Source: Setophaga petechia (taxonomy: Eukaryota > Chordata > Aves > Passeriformes > Parulidae). From it: DNA of 64,000 nucleotides. The number at the start of each line of letters is the position of its first letter. Position 1 is the first letter of the stretch. The translations under genes were made by a program, and so were the position numbers. The DNA lies in NCBI GenBank assembly GCA_024362935.1, contig JANCRA010000006.1, positions 32,729,924-32,793,923 of the forward strand, read 5' to 3'. Under the pieces are notes generated by a model. That model was not told the origin of the DNA and made no database searches. It worked only from the letters and a program-made list of their open reading frames with translations. This document shows, piece after piece, positions 24,728 to 36,758 of this stretch.

Positions 24728-25444
24728 CTAGCGGGGCGGCCTTTTGCAGGGCTGGGCAGAGTTTGGGGCCCAGATCCCTCCTCTTGGTGGGACACCAGGG
24801 CAAGCAGCCCCTGTCCCAGCCAGGAGCAGAGGTTCTGTGACTCTGCCCTGGGCACAGGGACCTGCCACTGCCATGAGCTCCTGCTGCAGGCCCTCTGGGG
24901 CAGGTCCTGCTCTGCAGTGATGATGGGCACAGCTGGGGGTGCCTGCAATGGAGGCTGGCTTCCAGTGTGCTCTGTTATCTTCCACACTGGAGCCAACAGA
25001 GCTTCTGCAAGGAGTCTCCTCTTGTGAGTTGCTGCAGCTGGAGCTGGCACTGCCCACAGAGCCGCTGTTTTCATCCCTGACAGGACCTGAGCACAGCAGC
25101 CTCTGGGCCTCCTTGCTACACGATGACAGTGAGGAGGCCATGGACCAGAGCTTCAGTATGTGTGACTCAGTTTCCTGATAAACTGTGCTAAGAAAAACCT
25201 GCATCCCTCCTGCCAGATCTAAGACACTCCAAGAAATCTGTTGGCACATTGGGAACTCAGAACTGTTTGCATTTTGAAAAATTGTCTTATGAGTGCTTTT
25301 GATTGTTTTGGTCATTTTGTGTTGATTCAGTTGATCCTTCAGAGAAGCTGTCTTAAAACATGGGGAATTGTAGAGACCCTGGGGGGGCATTCCCTGGTCT
25401 AGGGAGACACAAGAAGCTTCCTTCAAAAAGCTGTTAGACCCCAT
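24728..25444. other. Ambiguous coding-like segment (competing frames on both strands)
   Basis: The minus strand has a 238-codon frame over the whole segment, starting MGSNSFLKEASC. The plus strand has a 79-codon frame at 24939-25178 that ends in an acidic, serine-rich tail, LLHDDSEEAMDQSFSMCDSVS without its first residue, then TGA. The plus-strand peptide looks more like protein (regular leucines, few rare residues), but no splice sites or family match settle it. An AATAAA lies downstream on the plus strand at 25628-25633, within an LTR-like context (GCTGAATAAAACATCTG). It could be the last exon of an unknown gene or chance. Confidence 0.25.
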
Positions 25445-25808
25445 TGGCTCCTTCCCCTGCTCCTGTGTCTGTTCCTGTGTTCCTGAGCCACACCTTCCCT
25501 ATTCCCTGATTGGCCCCCTCATCTTTGTACTGCCCGAGATCAGGGTCAGCCCCCAGGCCCCTGTGGAGGCAAAGTGAGACCCTCTGTGTGTGGGTGCTGG
25601 GACCTGAACATCTCCCTGCACAGCTGAATAAAACATCTGTGGAGATTATGCAAAGGTCCTTTTTGCTTCTTTACCCTGGACTATGCTAGCAGCAATTCAG
25701 ACTGCTACAGAGGAGAAGCTGCAGTACTGGCACCAAGATTTTGGCAACTTGACCAAAGGCAGAGATGGCGTGCAGGATGCTGCTCTATGAATTCCTTAAC
25801 CAGGAATT

Positions 25809-26223
25809 TTCTGCAGGAAAACGTTTACAGACTAAGCAGTTTGGATGTAATTAAAATGCCAGTACATTTCATCTAGCCATTTTGGTATTAGAACAAAACC
25901 ATATGACTGACTGCACAGCCTTTTATAAAATATTTTAAAATAAATTTTCAAATCAACAGTCTGAGTAGGACTCAGACTAAAAATTCTACCCAACTTCAAC
26001 TCCATTGGAAGATTCCCTTGTCACCCTGTGAATCAACTCTCCATTCAGAAGATTAAAAGTCCCAATTATGGTGGTTTTGGTATGGTTAGGAATTGGGGAA
26101 GGGTCTTCTTCCTTCTCAACTCCATGCTGCAGTGCCTTTGGGATGTGGCCTGCTGGCCGTTGTTTGTGCAGCCCTGATGTTTCTACATGAGGCAGAAAGT
26201 GCAGTTGCATTTCCAGCCAAAAG
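25809..26223 (-). repeat. Inverted repeat, right arm (0.41 kb)
   Basis: Reverse complement of 22866-23278. Its outer edge directly abuts the left arm of the 4-kb inverted duplication that starts at 26235. It is absent from the matching end of the other large arm (54540). Confidence 0.85.
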
Positions 26224-26834
26224 GCAATTGGGGATGCGCCTGAGGTGAGTCAAGGGGTTAGCTGAAAATGTAATTAGGATAATTGAAAAGTGCAGATGAG
26301 TCGAGGGGCCAGCTGGGAATAGAATTGGGATAGTAGAAGATTGCATATTTTAGGTAAGATTTTAAAATGAGGTAAGAAGCTAAGTTAGTAATACAGCTAG
26401 CAGAAATCATGTCCCTTAGTTAAAGAGTAGCAAATATATTAGGAACATAAAGCTAGGAGTGACAGGGATAGAGGAAGCAATTGTGAAGGAGCAGAGACCA
26501 TAGAAATACCTTGCCTTAAGAATAATTGAACAGTTAGGACAGGCTTGGACCATGACTAGCAGGTCAAAAGGTCTTGCCAACTGGCCATGGCAGAAGAGTT
26601 CACCATGAGGAAAGCGGCTTTCCTCCTCCCATACAACCACTCCCTCATTTCAAAATCCCACCCACCCAGTAAAGGCAGTACAATTGTGCAGCTGTATATA
26701 GATATTCAGCTGAAAAAAATACAAAGCAGGCAGGTAATAATTATGTATTATGGGTCCTTAGGAACCTAATGTAAAACCTTTCTGTAGAAAGAGAGACCAG
26801 GAGTCCGTAACTCCTTGCACGTGTCTTTGGAAAC

Positions 26835-27735
26835 TAGTTCGCATGTGTCCAGCGCTGCAATAAAGATGCTTCTTTTCTACTATAATTAGTTGAAGAGTCA
26901 GCTGCCCATGCTTCAAGGGTTATGCTGGAGTAGTGAACTGATTTGGAAGGCAGCAGAAGAGTTTCAGCGGGCAATTTTTGGAAGAGATGGAAGGCTCTTG
27001 TGACTGAAGGGAAAGCCATTTGGAATGGAGTAATGATCCCAAAATCCATACCACTGTATCTTTGTGTCTGAATTTAAATCAGAATTTTTATAGATAGCTC
27101 CATGCAATTTGTCTACAAATGTATCAAAGTCTTCATTCTTCTTTGGTGACTTTGTGTAAAAGACATGGTGTGAAACTTACCTGGAAGTGCAAGGATAGCA
27201 TTATATGCTAGTTGTTGCCTCATCTGTAAGACTTGATCAATGCTCTTAGCCTGGCCAGTGGCAGTAGCCCAGGGCCCCTTGCCAAGTAACTGTTGTGCTG
27301 TTAAACTATATAGAGGATCACCTGCACTCTAGGTCTTGCTGCTTCTTGAGCACACTTTTCCTCCCAGCTTTTATGAAACATCTCCTGCTGATGGGGTGGC
27401 ATTATAAGTCTTATTAGGGTATGCACACCAGCTGGAATTAATGTGTTAGATGGAAAAATACACTGCAGAAGTGACTGTGCAAGTTGGGATTTTCAACCAA
27501 ATTATGAAATTGCAGCTCTCAATTTTTCTAAAATCTTCCAATTGAAAGGTTCTCAAATTCTACTTGCAGCATTAGTTACTACAGGAAAAGCTACTGCATC
27601 ATTGGAGAGAAAGGTCCCTTCTACAATAGCTTCTGGAATAACTTTTTTCTACTTTAGTTTCGGAGCTGCTTCAATTTCAGGGTCACATTCCAACTCCAAT
27701 TCCACGTTCTTTACAGCGTGAGAGGGAGGATTTTG
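26835..27735 (-). mobile_element. Degenerate retroviral gag remnant (left-arm copy)
   Basis: The minus strand is the partner of 53039-53935 and shows the same capsid-like pieces broken by stops. The limits are approximate. The plus-strand frame at 27443-27721 is a shadow. Confidence 0.4.
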
Positions 27736-29023
27736 TTTAACTGGCTGAATGCTGGCTCAGAGCCAGAATGGAGGAGTTTTTGCAAGACAAGGACCATATT
27801 CAGCCAATGCACAATCCAGCATGCTTGTAATAATGGACAGTGAACACGTTGACAAAGAATGAATTATGGACATACTCAGAATTGGGGGTGGTAAATCCTC
27901 AAAAAAGATACAAGAAGAAGAGTCATCAGGACTCAGCAAGTTTGTCAGAAAGCTTGGGAGAGTGAGCCATGGGTAGGCCAGACAACCAAGCAAGATGCGT
28001 AAAAAATTAGATGATCCAATCAGCATTCTATTTTAGATGCGTGAACAGCTAGGATTAAGCAATCATGTATTAGCTAGAGAGACGTGGACAGTAGAGATTT
28101 ATTTTAAATATAGTCTTTTAAAGGATAATAAATTTGGCTTCACTAGATCATATTGGTGATGGTGCGATGTCCCAGACCCTCCGTGCCCCGCAGCCTGTTC
28201 CCGCAGGAGGCTCTGGTGAGCCCCTTGCAGGACGCTCCGCCGTGCACGCAGCCCTTCTCCTGCCCGCCCAGAACGCTCCTGGCACAGCAGGACACAAGCT
28301 GGCCGGCTCTGGGCTCAGCACACCCCAAACAGAGGGGCAGGAAGATGCAGCGGCTGTTTTGCAGCCCTGCCCAAGAGAGGTGGGAAGGGTCTCCCCCCTC
28401 TGGTCTCGCTTGGTTGGGTTTCTGACTGGGCCTGAGGCGAGGGCTGCCATTCCTCACTTGTAGGGAGACCACAGCTGCCAGAACCACACCGAGCCTGCAG
28501 GCACTGCCCGACAATGCTGCAGCCACTGGGACGGTCCTGCCTCTGAGGCTCAGCCACTCCCTGCTGCTGCTGCTGCTTTCAGGCACACGCAGAGCTCATT
28601 GTTAGGCCACAACGGTCTCTGCTTCTGCCCTCTTCCTGTCCCTGTGTAGGGATGGAGCATTGCTGTGCTTTCAGGAAGCTCTCTGTGAAAAACTTCCAGC
28701 ATTGCAAGCTCCTCTGCTCTCCATAGATGCATGCTGTGGAATCCCTCACAGCTGCCTTCAGAGCATCCTCAAGCTGGCTCTTCTAAAACCCAGGCTCCTT
28801 GTTCCCTTCAGCATGCTCAGCACGACCTTCAACTCAATGGTGCTGTGCAACTGGAGCAGCAGCACAGGGACCTTTGCAGCCTGAGCTGCCCTTGTTCCTC
28901 TCTGCCCGTGCACAGAACACAGCGTGGAAGAGAACGGCAGCAGGGCCCTGCGTGTCCCCGGGCTCAGGGTTTGTGCCACTTCAGCTCCATGGACACGTGG
29001 GTAAAGTGACAAAGCTAAAACTG

Positions 29024-29029
29024 TTTATT
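29024..29029 (-). terminator. Poly(A) signal of MROH-like gene 1
   Basis: AATAAA on the minus strand, about 200 nt after the stop codon at 29230-29232. The same signal is kept in the inverted copy at 51732-51737. Confidence 0.6.
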
Positions 29030-29229
29030 AAGGGAAGGCAAAGCAAAGGGGTGAACTGGGAGGCAAAAAAGGGGCTGGGCAGGGCCTGGGGGCTGGAGAG
29101 AGGGAGGGAGCTGCTACAAGGAGTGAGATGCCAGGAGCCCCTGGAGCTTCCCACAGGCTCAGCTGTGACCAAGAAGAGCTGTGCCTGGAGTTCCAGCTGG
29201 AACCCTGTGCTCTGCAGGTGGTCTCATCT

Positions 29230-32200
29230 TCATTGGCAACTGGGGGTTGCCCAAGGACATGGGTTCTTCTTAACCTGCAGATGAAGTTCAGCAGATCTTG
29301 CCTCAAACTTCATCAGCTGGATAACTTGGTTGCTGAAGAAAGGGCACTCGTACTCCTTCAGGGCTTGAAGGGCTGGAAAAAAGAAGCCCAGAGCCACAGT
29401 TAGAGGCCGGATTGCAGGAATCCAGGGAAATACTCCTGCCAGGCAATCTCAGCCGGCTCCTGCTACGGCCAGAAGGGAGCCGGAGACACAGGCTTGGGCC
29501 GGAAGGTGCTGGCCTCGGCTGCCCCTCGTGTCCCTGAAAGCACTCCGGGCTCTGTCCCCGCCGCCCCTCGTCCACACAGGGAGCAGAGCCCTCGGCAGCC
29601 CGGGCAGGGATTGTAGCTCCGGAGCCGGGATTTGCAGCTGCCCCCGGCGGCCCTCGCTGGCACCCCCGCGGCTGCCCCCACTCACCCTGACTGAGGACCT
29701 GGAGCTCCTCCTTCTGCCCCACCATGAGCACTCCGGCCAGCCCTGGCAGGACAGAGCCCGTGGCGGCGCCAGGCGGCACAGCTGCCCGACACGGGCGCTG
29801 CCACCCTGCGGTCGCACGCCCTCCTGCCCGGGCAGGGCTCCTGCCGGCCCTGCCGCACGCTGCCGCCCGAGGGCTCGGCTGCGGGAGGGCGGCGGCAGCG
29901 CCGAGGGCGGGCGGGGCTGCAGCGGCCCGGGCGCGGCTCCCGCTGGAGCCGGGGCAGCGGCCGGGCCGGGGGCAGGGAGGGGCGCCGGGCTCGGGGCTCA
30001 CCCATCAGCCTGACGGCCGCCTGTCGCAGGGGCCTCTGTGGGCTCTGCAGGTGCGGCAGGGCCCAGCGCAGGTGCTCGGCCGCTCGGCTCTCGTCCTGCA
30101 GCAGCTGCGGGGAGCGCCGGCAGGGAAGGCTCGGCGCGGGCTCTGCCCCTCGGCCGGGCGCTACCTGCGCCCAGCAGCGGCCGAGCCGGCCCGCACGGCC
30201 CGGGGCAGGGAGCGGCGTGCGGGGCGCAGGCTGGCGGGCCCGGCTGCGGGGCCGGGCAGGGCCACAGCTGCCAGCCCCCCGCACCGAGCACCGGCGGCAG
30301 GGCTCGGGCTCCTGGGCTGTCCTTACCAGGCTGTCGGCGAACTTCATCCGCCGCTCCTTCGTCAGCAGTTCCTCGAGGTCCCTCGTCCTCGGGAAGCGTG
30401 CCGCACAAAGCAGGGCTTGGCCAGAGGCCTGGAGAGCGGCAGAGAGCCGCAGGTGGCACCAGAGCCCAGGGCACGGCGCCCGTGTCCCTGCGCCACGGCC
30501 AGGGGAGGCTGGAGCCCGCCAGGCGCCAGGGCAGAAACCGGCCAAGCCCCTTGCCAGGGATGCGGCAGCGTCACACAAAACCTGACCTTGGCCACCTGCA
30601 GGTTCTCATCGTGCCAGCGCAAGAATAGAGGGAGCAGGCTCTGGTTCACGATTGTCGTGAGAAGTTCTTCCCCCTCTTCCATTACCAGCTCCATCACCTT
30701 GCAGAAGAGCTGAATGGAGAGCAGCTGCACGTGCTTTTGTTCTGGAAGGAAAGGAAAAGTCCTAAGCACCAACTACTTCAGGCCCATTGGGGCAAAGGCC
30801 CAGAACTGCACAGAACACAAAGTTTCCAGGTAGCCACTGCCCCCTTCTCACCAGCGAGGGCTCTTGGCCGAGCACCATGCGGCCTCTGAGCGCCAGGCGC
30901 AGCCTGTCCCTGCACTGGGTCGGCAGGTGCCTGGATACCACCAGCAGGGCACTGGGACCGTGTTTGCTCAGGTCCAGGCACTCGAGGAGCGGAAAGGCAC
31001 AGGAGGGCAGTGACGGGGGAACCGGCCAGCAGGAGCCCAGAGCCTCACAGGGCCGGGCCCAGGCAGCAGCAGCAGCACAGGGCGCAGGCAGCGTGCCAGG
31101 CAGCTGCAGCTACGAGAGGCCCGAGAGCTGGGAGGCAGCTCAGCCAGGCAGCGCTGGACACCCGGCTCACCTCCACAAAGAAGGCCAGGGCAGGCAAATG
31201 CCAGCAGGTCTGTTTCCCCATGAGCAGGCTTAGCAGGTGCAAGGCCATGTAGGGACACAAGGGACTCAAGCAGCGGCGCATCTCCCTGGCAGGGGAAAAA
31301 GGCACCAAGGCCCTGAGCCTCCCAGGGTGGGCAAACCTCTCCCAGGAGTGACTCACAGAGGTCTGATCTTTCCCCAGCGCTCTGCAAGTGCATATGAGCC
31401 CCTTGGGAGGCAGCTGCTCCTGGGCATCCTCCTCTCCCAGCCCTTTGCAGTCTGCTCGGCCCTCCCTCGGTGACAAGGCCCTCTCGCTTACGACCCCGGG
31501 GACTGTGTGGGGCACTGCGGGCACAGGGCACAAATGCTGGCAGTGGTGGCAGGAGTAAGGGATGTCACCTGGCCAGCAGACCCGCTGCATAGTGCTGGGT
31601 GTCGGCACAGAGCAGGGTGTCGCAGAGCTGCTTGTGCTCTGAAGCCAGCAGATTCTTGCCAAAGCCCAGGCAGGAGAGCAGAGCCTTCATGGTCTCATGG
31701 TCTGCGCTGCAAACCTGCCTGCCAAGCAAAGGCCAGGTCATTCTGGGAGCGCTGGCCCTGGCCACGAGGGCATGGGAAGGACGGGGTGCCTGGTACCTGT
31801 TGGGGTGGCTGGGAAGGCTGTGTTCCTCCAGGCACGCTCTCCAGAAGCTCCGGGTCTCAACGTCCCCTGGCATCTGCTCTGTGGCGGTGACAATTTGCAA
31901 GAACAGAGCCACGAACAGTTGGGGAGAATGAAGCAGAATGGCATAGTGCCACTCGGACATGGGGGCAATCCTCCACATTGTCAGAGTTGCCTGCAAGAGA
32001 CAAAGTAGCCCGAGACAGCGCTCAGTGCCAGGGTGTCCATGAGGCAGGGCCCGAGGGGAGACGCAGGGAGAGCACCCGGCCTGCTGCCCCTGAGCCTGCC
32101 CCTAGGCCAGCTTTGAGCCCAGGCAGGGAGCTGCAGGCTGGGGAGAGCAGGGAGAGCTGCTGGAGAGGCGACCGGGAGGGCGAGCAAAGGCCAGCTCCAG

Positions 32201-33453
32201 AAACTCACAGCCAGGGCAAGGACGGCCTTGTTGTCCCCCCAGGAGAAGCTGCCGTAGGGTGGCTGCTCCTCCATGGCAGAGAGCAGCGCTGGAAGCACCT
32301 CCTGGGCGGCCACTCTCGACGTGCCCATGGCTCTCCACATCAGCACGGTGGCTCTGTGGGAGCAGAGCTGTGTGTCAGCAGCGTGCCGCGTGCAGCTGCG
32401 TGGGGCCGGGTGACAGAGCCTCGGTGCCCTGAGGAGCAGGGAGGGAGCATGGCAGAGGCTCAGGAAACAGAAAGGCCCGAGTTTCCCGCAGCTCTCCATC
32501 TGTCTGGCAGAGCCCGCTGGACAGGCTGTACAGGGCGAGGGGCCCTGTGGGCCGGTGAGCCCCGAGCTCTCGAGGCAGTTGTGCCCCGTACCCGCAACAC
32601 GCTGGGGCACAGCGCAGAAGGCTCATCACCACTTGAGCAGGGTGTTCTTCAGTCAGGCTCAGAATCTCCGTTTGCAGCCCGGCATCCACGGTGACACAGG
32701 ACGCCAGTCTCTGGAAAATGTCCCTGACCGTGGCCAGCACCTGGAGGAGGCAGCATGGGAAAGACTTGGAGTGCTGTCCAAGGCAGACACTTGGCCAGCT
32801 TCCCCCAAGAAGTGCTTGCCTTCCCACACCAGTGTGATGGCCTCAAAGGCTGAGGGGGTCCAGCATATGTAGCTTGAGGGGCCACATGATCCTGGGAGAC
32901 CTTCAGCCCTGGCCCCATGCTGCTTACCTGCTGTGGAGAAGCAGCACGCTTCTGGAAAACCTCCAGAGTGGGTGCAGGAGTCCCGGTCAGTGTGGGCCTG
33001 GCTTGAGTCTCTGGCATGCCCTGAGCCTGGGTGTCAGTGGTGGCCATGCCCTCAGTCAGGGCCATGTCAGCCTCCGCCCTGCCCTCAGCCGTGTCCTGCT
33101 CAGAGGCTGCTGCGAGCTCTGAGGACGCTGAGCTGGCAGCAGGCTCTGCCCGCAGCTGGCCAGGCCTGGAGTCGGGCTGGGCCGTGCCCTTGGTGTTGGT
33201 GCCGCCGGTCTTTGTGCAGCCAAGGTGCAGGAGCCTCCGCAGTGTCTGCAGCAGAAGGGCGGGAAGAGAGGAACGTTCCATGGCCTGCTCCAAGCGCGGG
33301 ACTCGGCCGGGCAGTGCCAGCAGGCCCGGCCCAGGTGGGGACGGCCGCAGGTACCTGCGCTGCTCTGCAGAAGAGGCCAAAGGTGGATTCCTGCTCTTGA
33401 GACCAGTCCTTGGCTGCATCAGGCAAAGAGTGAGCGTAGCCAGAGCTGAGGGG
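29230..33453 (-). CDS. MROH-like (maestro HEAT-like repeat) gene 1, with an exon loss and frame break
   Basis: Thirteen exons with GT-AG edges can be read on the minus strand: 33453-33355, 33245-32928, 32740-32592, 32353-32209, 31990-31797, 31718-31569, 31285-31171, 30980-30852, 30741-30587, 30428-30327, 30104-30002, 29742-29686 and 29372-29230 (TGA). Every junction keeps the frame except 30852 to 30741. The protein is alpha-helical and HEAT-like, with family features such as HPAQVVMSLL, ATVLMWRAMG, EMRRCLSPLC and LALRG. The 318-nt second exon is a low-complexity Ala/Thr/Glu linker. Compared with copy 2, a 177-nt exon (AEKMWSLSES...) is missing after 30852, and the next exon is one base short at its start. 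That puts a stop soon after unless an inner AG (before CTGCTCTCC) is used. More 5' exons may lie in 33.5-34.0 kb. MROH proteins have no firmly known biochemical role. Confidence 0.72.
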
Positions 33454-35175
33454 CTGCGGGAGAGACCGGAGAACACAGCCCAGCCCTGCGCTGCCCAGGC
33501 AGGGAGAGCCCCGGCATGCTGCAGGGGGATGGAGCACGGCCACTGCGCATGTCTGCCCAACCCCTCTTCTGTCTTGTCCGTGGGCAATTCCCCAGGGGAT
33601 GGCATGGCATGGCATGGGGCCAAGTTGGGTGCAGGCTCTAGCCCTGCAGCCCAGCTCTGCCACTCATCCTCCTGCGGTGGATGGAATGGCACCACCTCTT
33701 CAGTCTCCAGTGCTGGGGCAGCTCCAGGGCCTTCTTCCTCCTCCTCCACCCAGTCCAGCTTGGGCACTCTCGGGGGTCTCTGCTCTATGTGAGTGCCTGG
33801 AGCTACTTGCAGGAGAGATGGCTTGGGAAAGCTCCGGGGCACCAAGTCCCACACTCTGCCCTTGAGGGCAGCTGCAGAATAGAAGCCGCAGAAGGCCACG
33901 GGTAACCGAGTCCTGTGCTCTGGCCTTGAGCTCAGCTGCAGGAACAACGCCACAGAAAAGCCCCGGGTAAGACAGGAACGAGTGCGCTGTGCGGGGGCTC
34001 CTCACGGCACCGCTCTGTCCCATTATGCCCCGTTGCATGTTCCCAGCACCTGGGCAAGCTTCTATTTCCCACGTATCCAAAAGGGGCCTTGGACACCGGG
34101 TTCCGTTCCATGGCACGCTGACTGTGCTGCAGCGTGTCACCCACAGCCATTGCACACACTGTCTCCTGCCCTGGGGCCGCCCCCAGCCCAGCCAAAGTGG
34201 CCCAGGCAGGAAGGAATGCCTGGCCCCAGGTGTCTGAGACAGCCCGCAAAAGACCTTTAGGAAGGGCTCAGACCATCAGCAAACACCGCCCGGCTCTGTG
34301 GGCTCAGTCCTATCCCCATATCTTTCCCTGACAGCATTTGAATTTCTAAATGAGAATCATTTGAAGGGAGGGGGTTTACATTTTCCATTTCAGAGAAGCC
34401 TTCTTCCTTCCTGAGCAGACACCTCTCTCTTCAAACCAAGACACTTGTTTATCATCTTGCAGATGCGCAGTTGCTGGGCAGCCCCGTTCTACACCAGGGA
34501 CCTGGAGAACCATTCCCAGCAACTGGGAAAATCCTGCGGGGTCCATCCACCCATAGAAGAGGTCTCCAAATTTGCCCGGAAAGTGGGTCCAGCTTTTATA
34601 GGCCAAAAAGAGCAAGTCCAAGTGACTCGATGATATTTTTAGCCCAGATAGCCCTGCAGCTGAAGGCACACTTCACAATCAGCAGGGGACACAGCTAGAC
34701 CAAAGCCCAGATCTCTTCCAGGAGCCTTTCTCCTCAAACATCCTTCAAACGAGCCTCCATTCAAGTCAGCTGGGAAAGTTTCTTCCAATGATACATGCTG
34801 GCACATAACTAGACAGGGTTATGTGAAAGATTCTAAAGCAGCAGCTCTGGAGTCAAAGAGCCAGCACTAAGAGTCCTTGTCATGTCTTTGTAGCTAAATC
34901 CCACTTCGAGGGAGTGGAAGGAGTTTGGAACGAGCTAGAGAGCGGAGCTCTGAGTTTTTAGATGATGCCATTGCTTTTTCTTCTCTTCTACATAGACAGG
35001 AAGAGTGAGTTTGGCTCACATCTCCACCGCATGGCTCACAGGGCCGCAGAACTTGTAGTTACAAGAGCTTTGAAGGATTCTTGGCTAAGAAGACACGGGC
35101 AAGAAGGACATTTCTGTTTTGGAGCCAATCCTTCAATATTTCATCTTACAGACTCATGCTCTCGGGGTCTCTAGC
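33454..35175. other. Upstream region of MROH-like gene 1; no clear gene
   Basis: On the minus strand 33560-33950 stays open in the frame of gene 1 and encodes an acidic, proline-rich stretch (RVPKLDWVEEEEEGPG), which could be a 5' exon, but no convincing donor was found. From about 34.0 to 35.2 kb I see no exon or recognised repeat. Confidence 0.35.
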
Positions 35176-35832
35176 TGGTCAGAGTGACCCCAAGATAAGT
35201 TAGAAAGTCTCTTTTCCCAGCCCGGCGGTGGAAGAAGGAGTCAGAGCTCTTTGTTTCTCGGTCTCAAGGTTGGTTATTGTATCTTATCTATAAATATCTT
35301 TCTCCTGTCCTGCCGAGGTCCTCTCAGCAAGACAGTCTAAGGCGCTCTGCCTCCCCCGGGGCGCTGTTATCTTTTATACTAAAAACAACGACGTGTACAA
35401 TATTTACAATTGCCTTCCAATACCTATCGTCTACGTTAGACAGTGAGCTTCTACTCTAAACCAATCTAACAGTGCCAACATCACAGCAGAAGATGGAGGC
35501 CAAGAAGAAGAAGGAGAAAAGCTGGACATGTCCATATTCCTCCATCTTGCCCCCTGAAGCCCCATTCTAAAAACCCCAAAAATCTATTTTCCCACTCTGT
35601 GATAAATTCACTATCATTCTACTTAAACTTTTGTGGCTTGTCATTCTTCATACAAGGTTGGTCATTGTTTTTTCCAAGGGCTATATCAAAGGCACAGGAG
35701 TCTTGGGATCTGTGCCAAGGCCTCTGAGCCTTCTGACAAGGTCTCGAGTCCTGCAGGGCAGCCAGAGGAATTTCCTGCATTCCCACATCATGCTACAGTG
35801 TAAGCTTCCTTAGCCAATCATGTTATGACACA
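35176..35832 (-). mobile_element. Solo LTR of an avian endogenous retrovirus
   Basis: The plus strand starts TGGTCAGAGTGACC and ends TGTTATGACACA, so the minus strand reads TGTGTCATAACA ... GGTCACTCTGACCA, with LTR-type TG...CA ends. A TATA box lies on the minus strand at 35371-35378, followed by the GC-rich then AT-rich layout usual for U3-R-U5. No internal retroviral sequence adjoins it. The length, 657 bp, fits bird LTRs. Confidence 0.55.
35371..35378 (-). promoter_or_regulatory. TATA box of the solo LTR
   Basis: The minus strand reads AGTATAAAAGATAAC. It points towards MROH-like gene 1. Confidence 0.45.
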
Positions 35833-36758
35833 CAAACCTTCAGCACTGCATCCGCAACTTCTTGTTTACCATTGGAACTACTTTGATTTTTTTCTAGATC
35901 TTGAACTCTAAAACTCTAAACTTTCCTCCCCTGCAACTTTCCTCCCCGTGTCTCTGCTATCAACTCGAAATCCGCATTCTCGCTTCTAGCACCTAAGTTT
36001 GGAAGCCCTTTCCAAGGTCTCAGATCAAATCCTGTGTTTAATTCTAAGCTTTGCGGACAAGACCAAAGGTCTGAGATTTCCCTGCATTTGGGTTTCCAAC
36101 ACCACTGATGCTGTTAGTTCCACCATGCCCAGGATCCCTCTTGCAAGTCAACTCTGGCAGGAACAAGGCGGCTGCCAGGGGGCTGCTTGTGGCCTCTGAG
36201 AGGCCATTGCTCAGGGCTTGCCAGTGCCCCAGCCCCTCAGGCTCTGCCCCAGCCTGGCCAGGCTGCCTGGCAGCAGCAGCGCTGCAGCCCCACAGCAGCT
36301 GCAGAGCAGCCCCATGTAGAGGCACCTGGGAGCCCTCGGCAAGGCAGCCAGCAGCACACAGGCAGGAGGACACGGATGGCGCTTCCTGCCTGGCACGGGG
36401 CTTGTGGCCATCTCCAGGCACCGCTCTGGCAGGGACCCCGCAGCTCCGGCCCCTGCCCAGCCGCTCTGTGGGCAGCACAAAGGCTTCAGCAGAAGCACCA
36501 AAGGCCAAAGGGCTTCTGGCCACTTCCCCTTGCCCACTGCACGCCTGGGCAGCTGGCTGAGCACAAGCACCCTTTTCCCCCTCCTCCCCTATTCCCTGTG
36601 GACCCTGGGCAGCAAAGAAAATCTCCTGGGAGTGTGTATATTATAACACGGTCTATATTTACAAAGGGTGAGAAATAGAATGGAAGAAAAGAAAAATCTG
36701 AAAGAAAAGTAAACATCCCCACTGGCTCAGGCTGCGCCAGCAAAGAGACCCTCCCGCA
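35833..36758. other. No gene seen between the LTR and MROH-like copy 2
   Basis: GC-rich in the middle (36.1-36.6 kb) with open frames on both strands that look like composition shadows. This is the 3' side of MROH-like copy 2, but no canonical AATAAA was found on its strand. Confidence 0.45.

Larger units (their letters stand above)
26235..30278 (+). repeat. Large inverted duplication, left arm (4.04 kb)
   Basis: The reverse complement of this segment is at 50482-54540. The match runs from GCGCCTGAGGTGAGTC at the left to CACAGCTGCCAGCCCC at the right, then ends sharply on both sides. Differences are scattered single bases and small indels, so the copy is fairly recent. The arm contains, on its minus strand, the last three exons and the 3' UTR of an MROH-like gene, and a degenerate retroviral gag remnant. 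Confidence 0.92.

Noticed and set aside
28134..28586. Open frames in both orientations, also in the inverted copy at 52.1-52.6 kb
   Set aside because: Frames differ between the two arms by indels and no family or splice signal is seen; likely non-coding GC-rich DNA.
29682..30713. Long open frames on both strands (298 and 329 codons)
   Set aside because: They read through MROH introns and exons; the splice sites and phases of the minus-strand exons explain the coding part.
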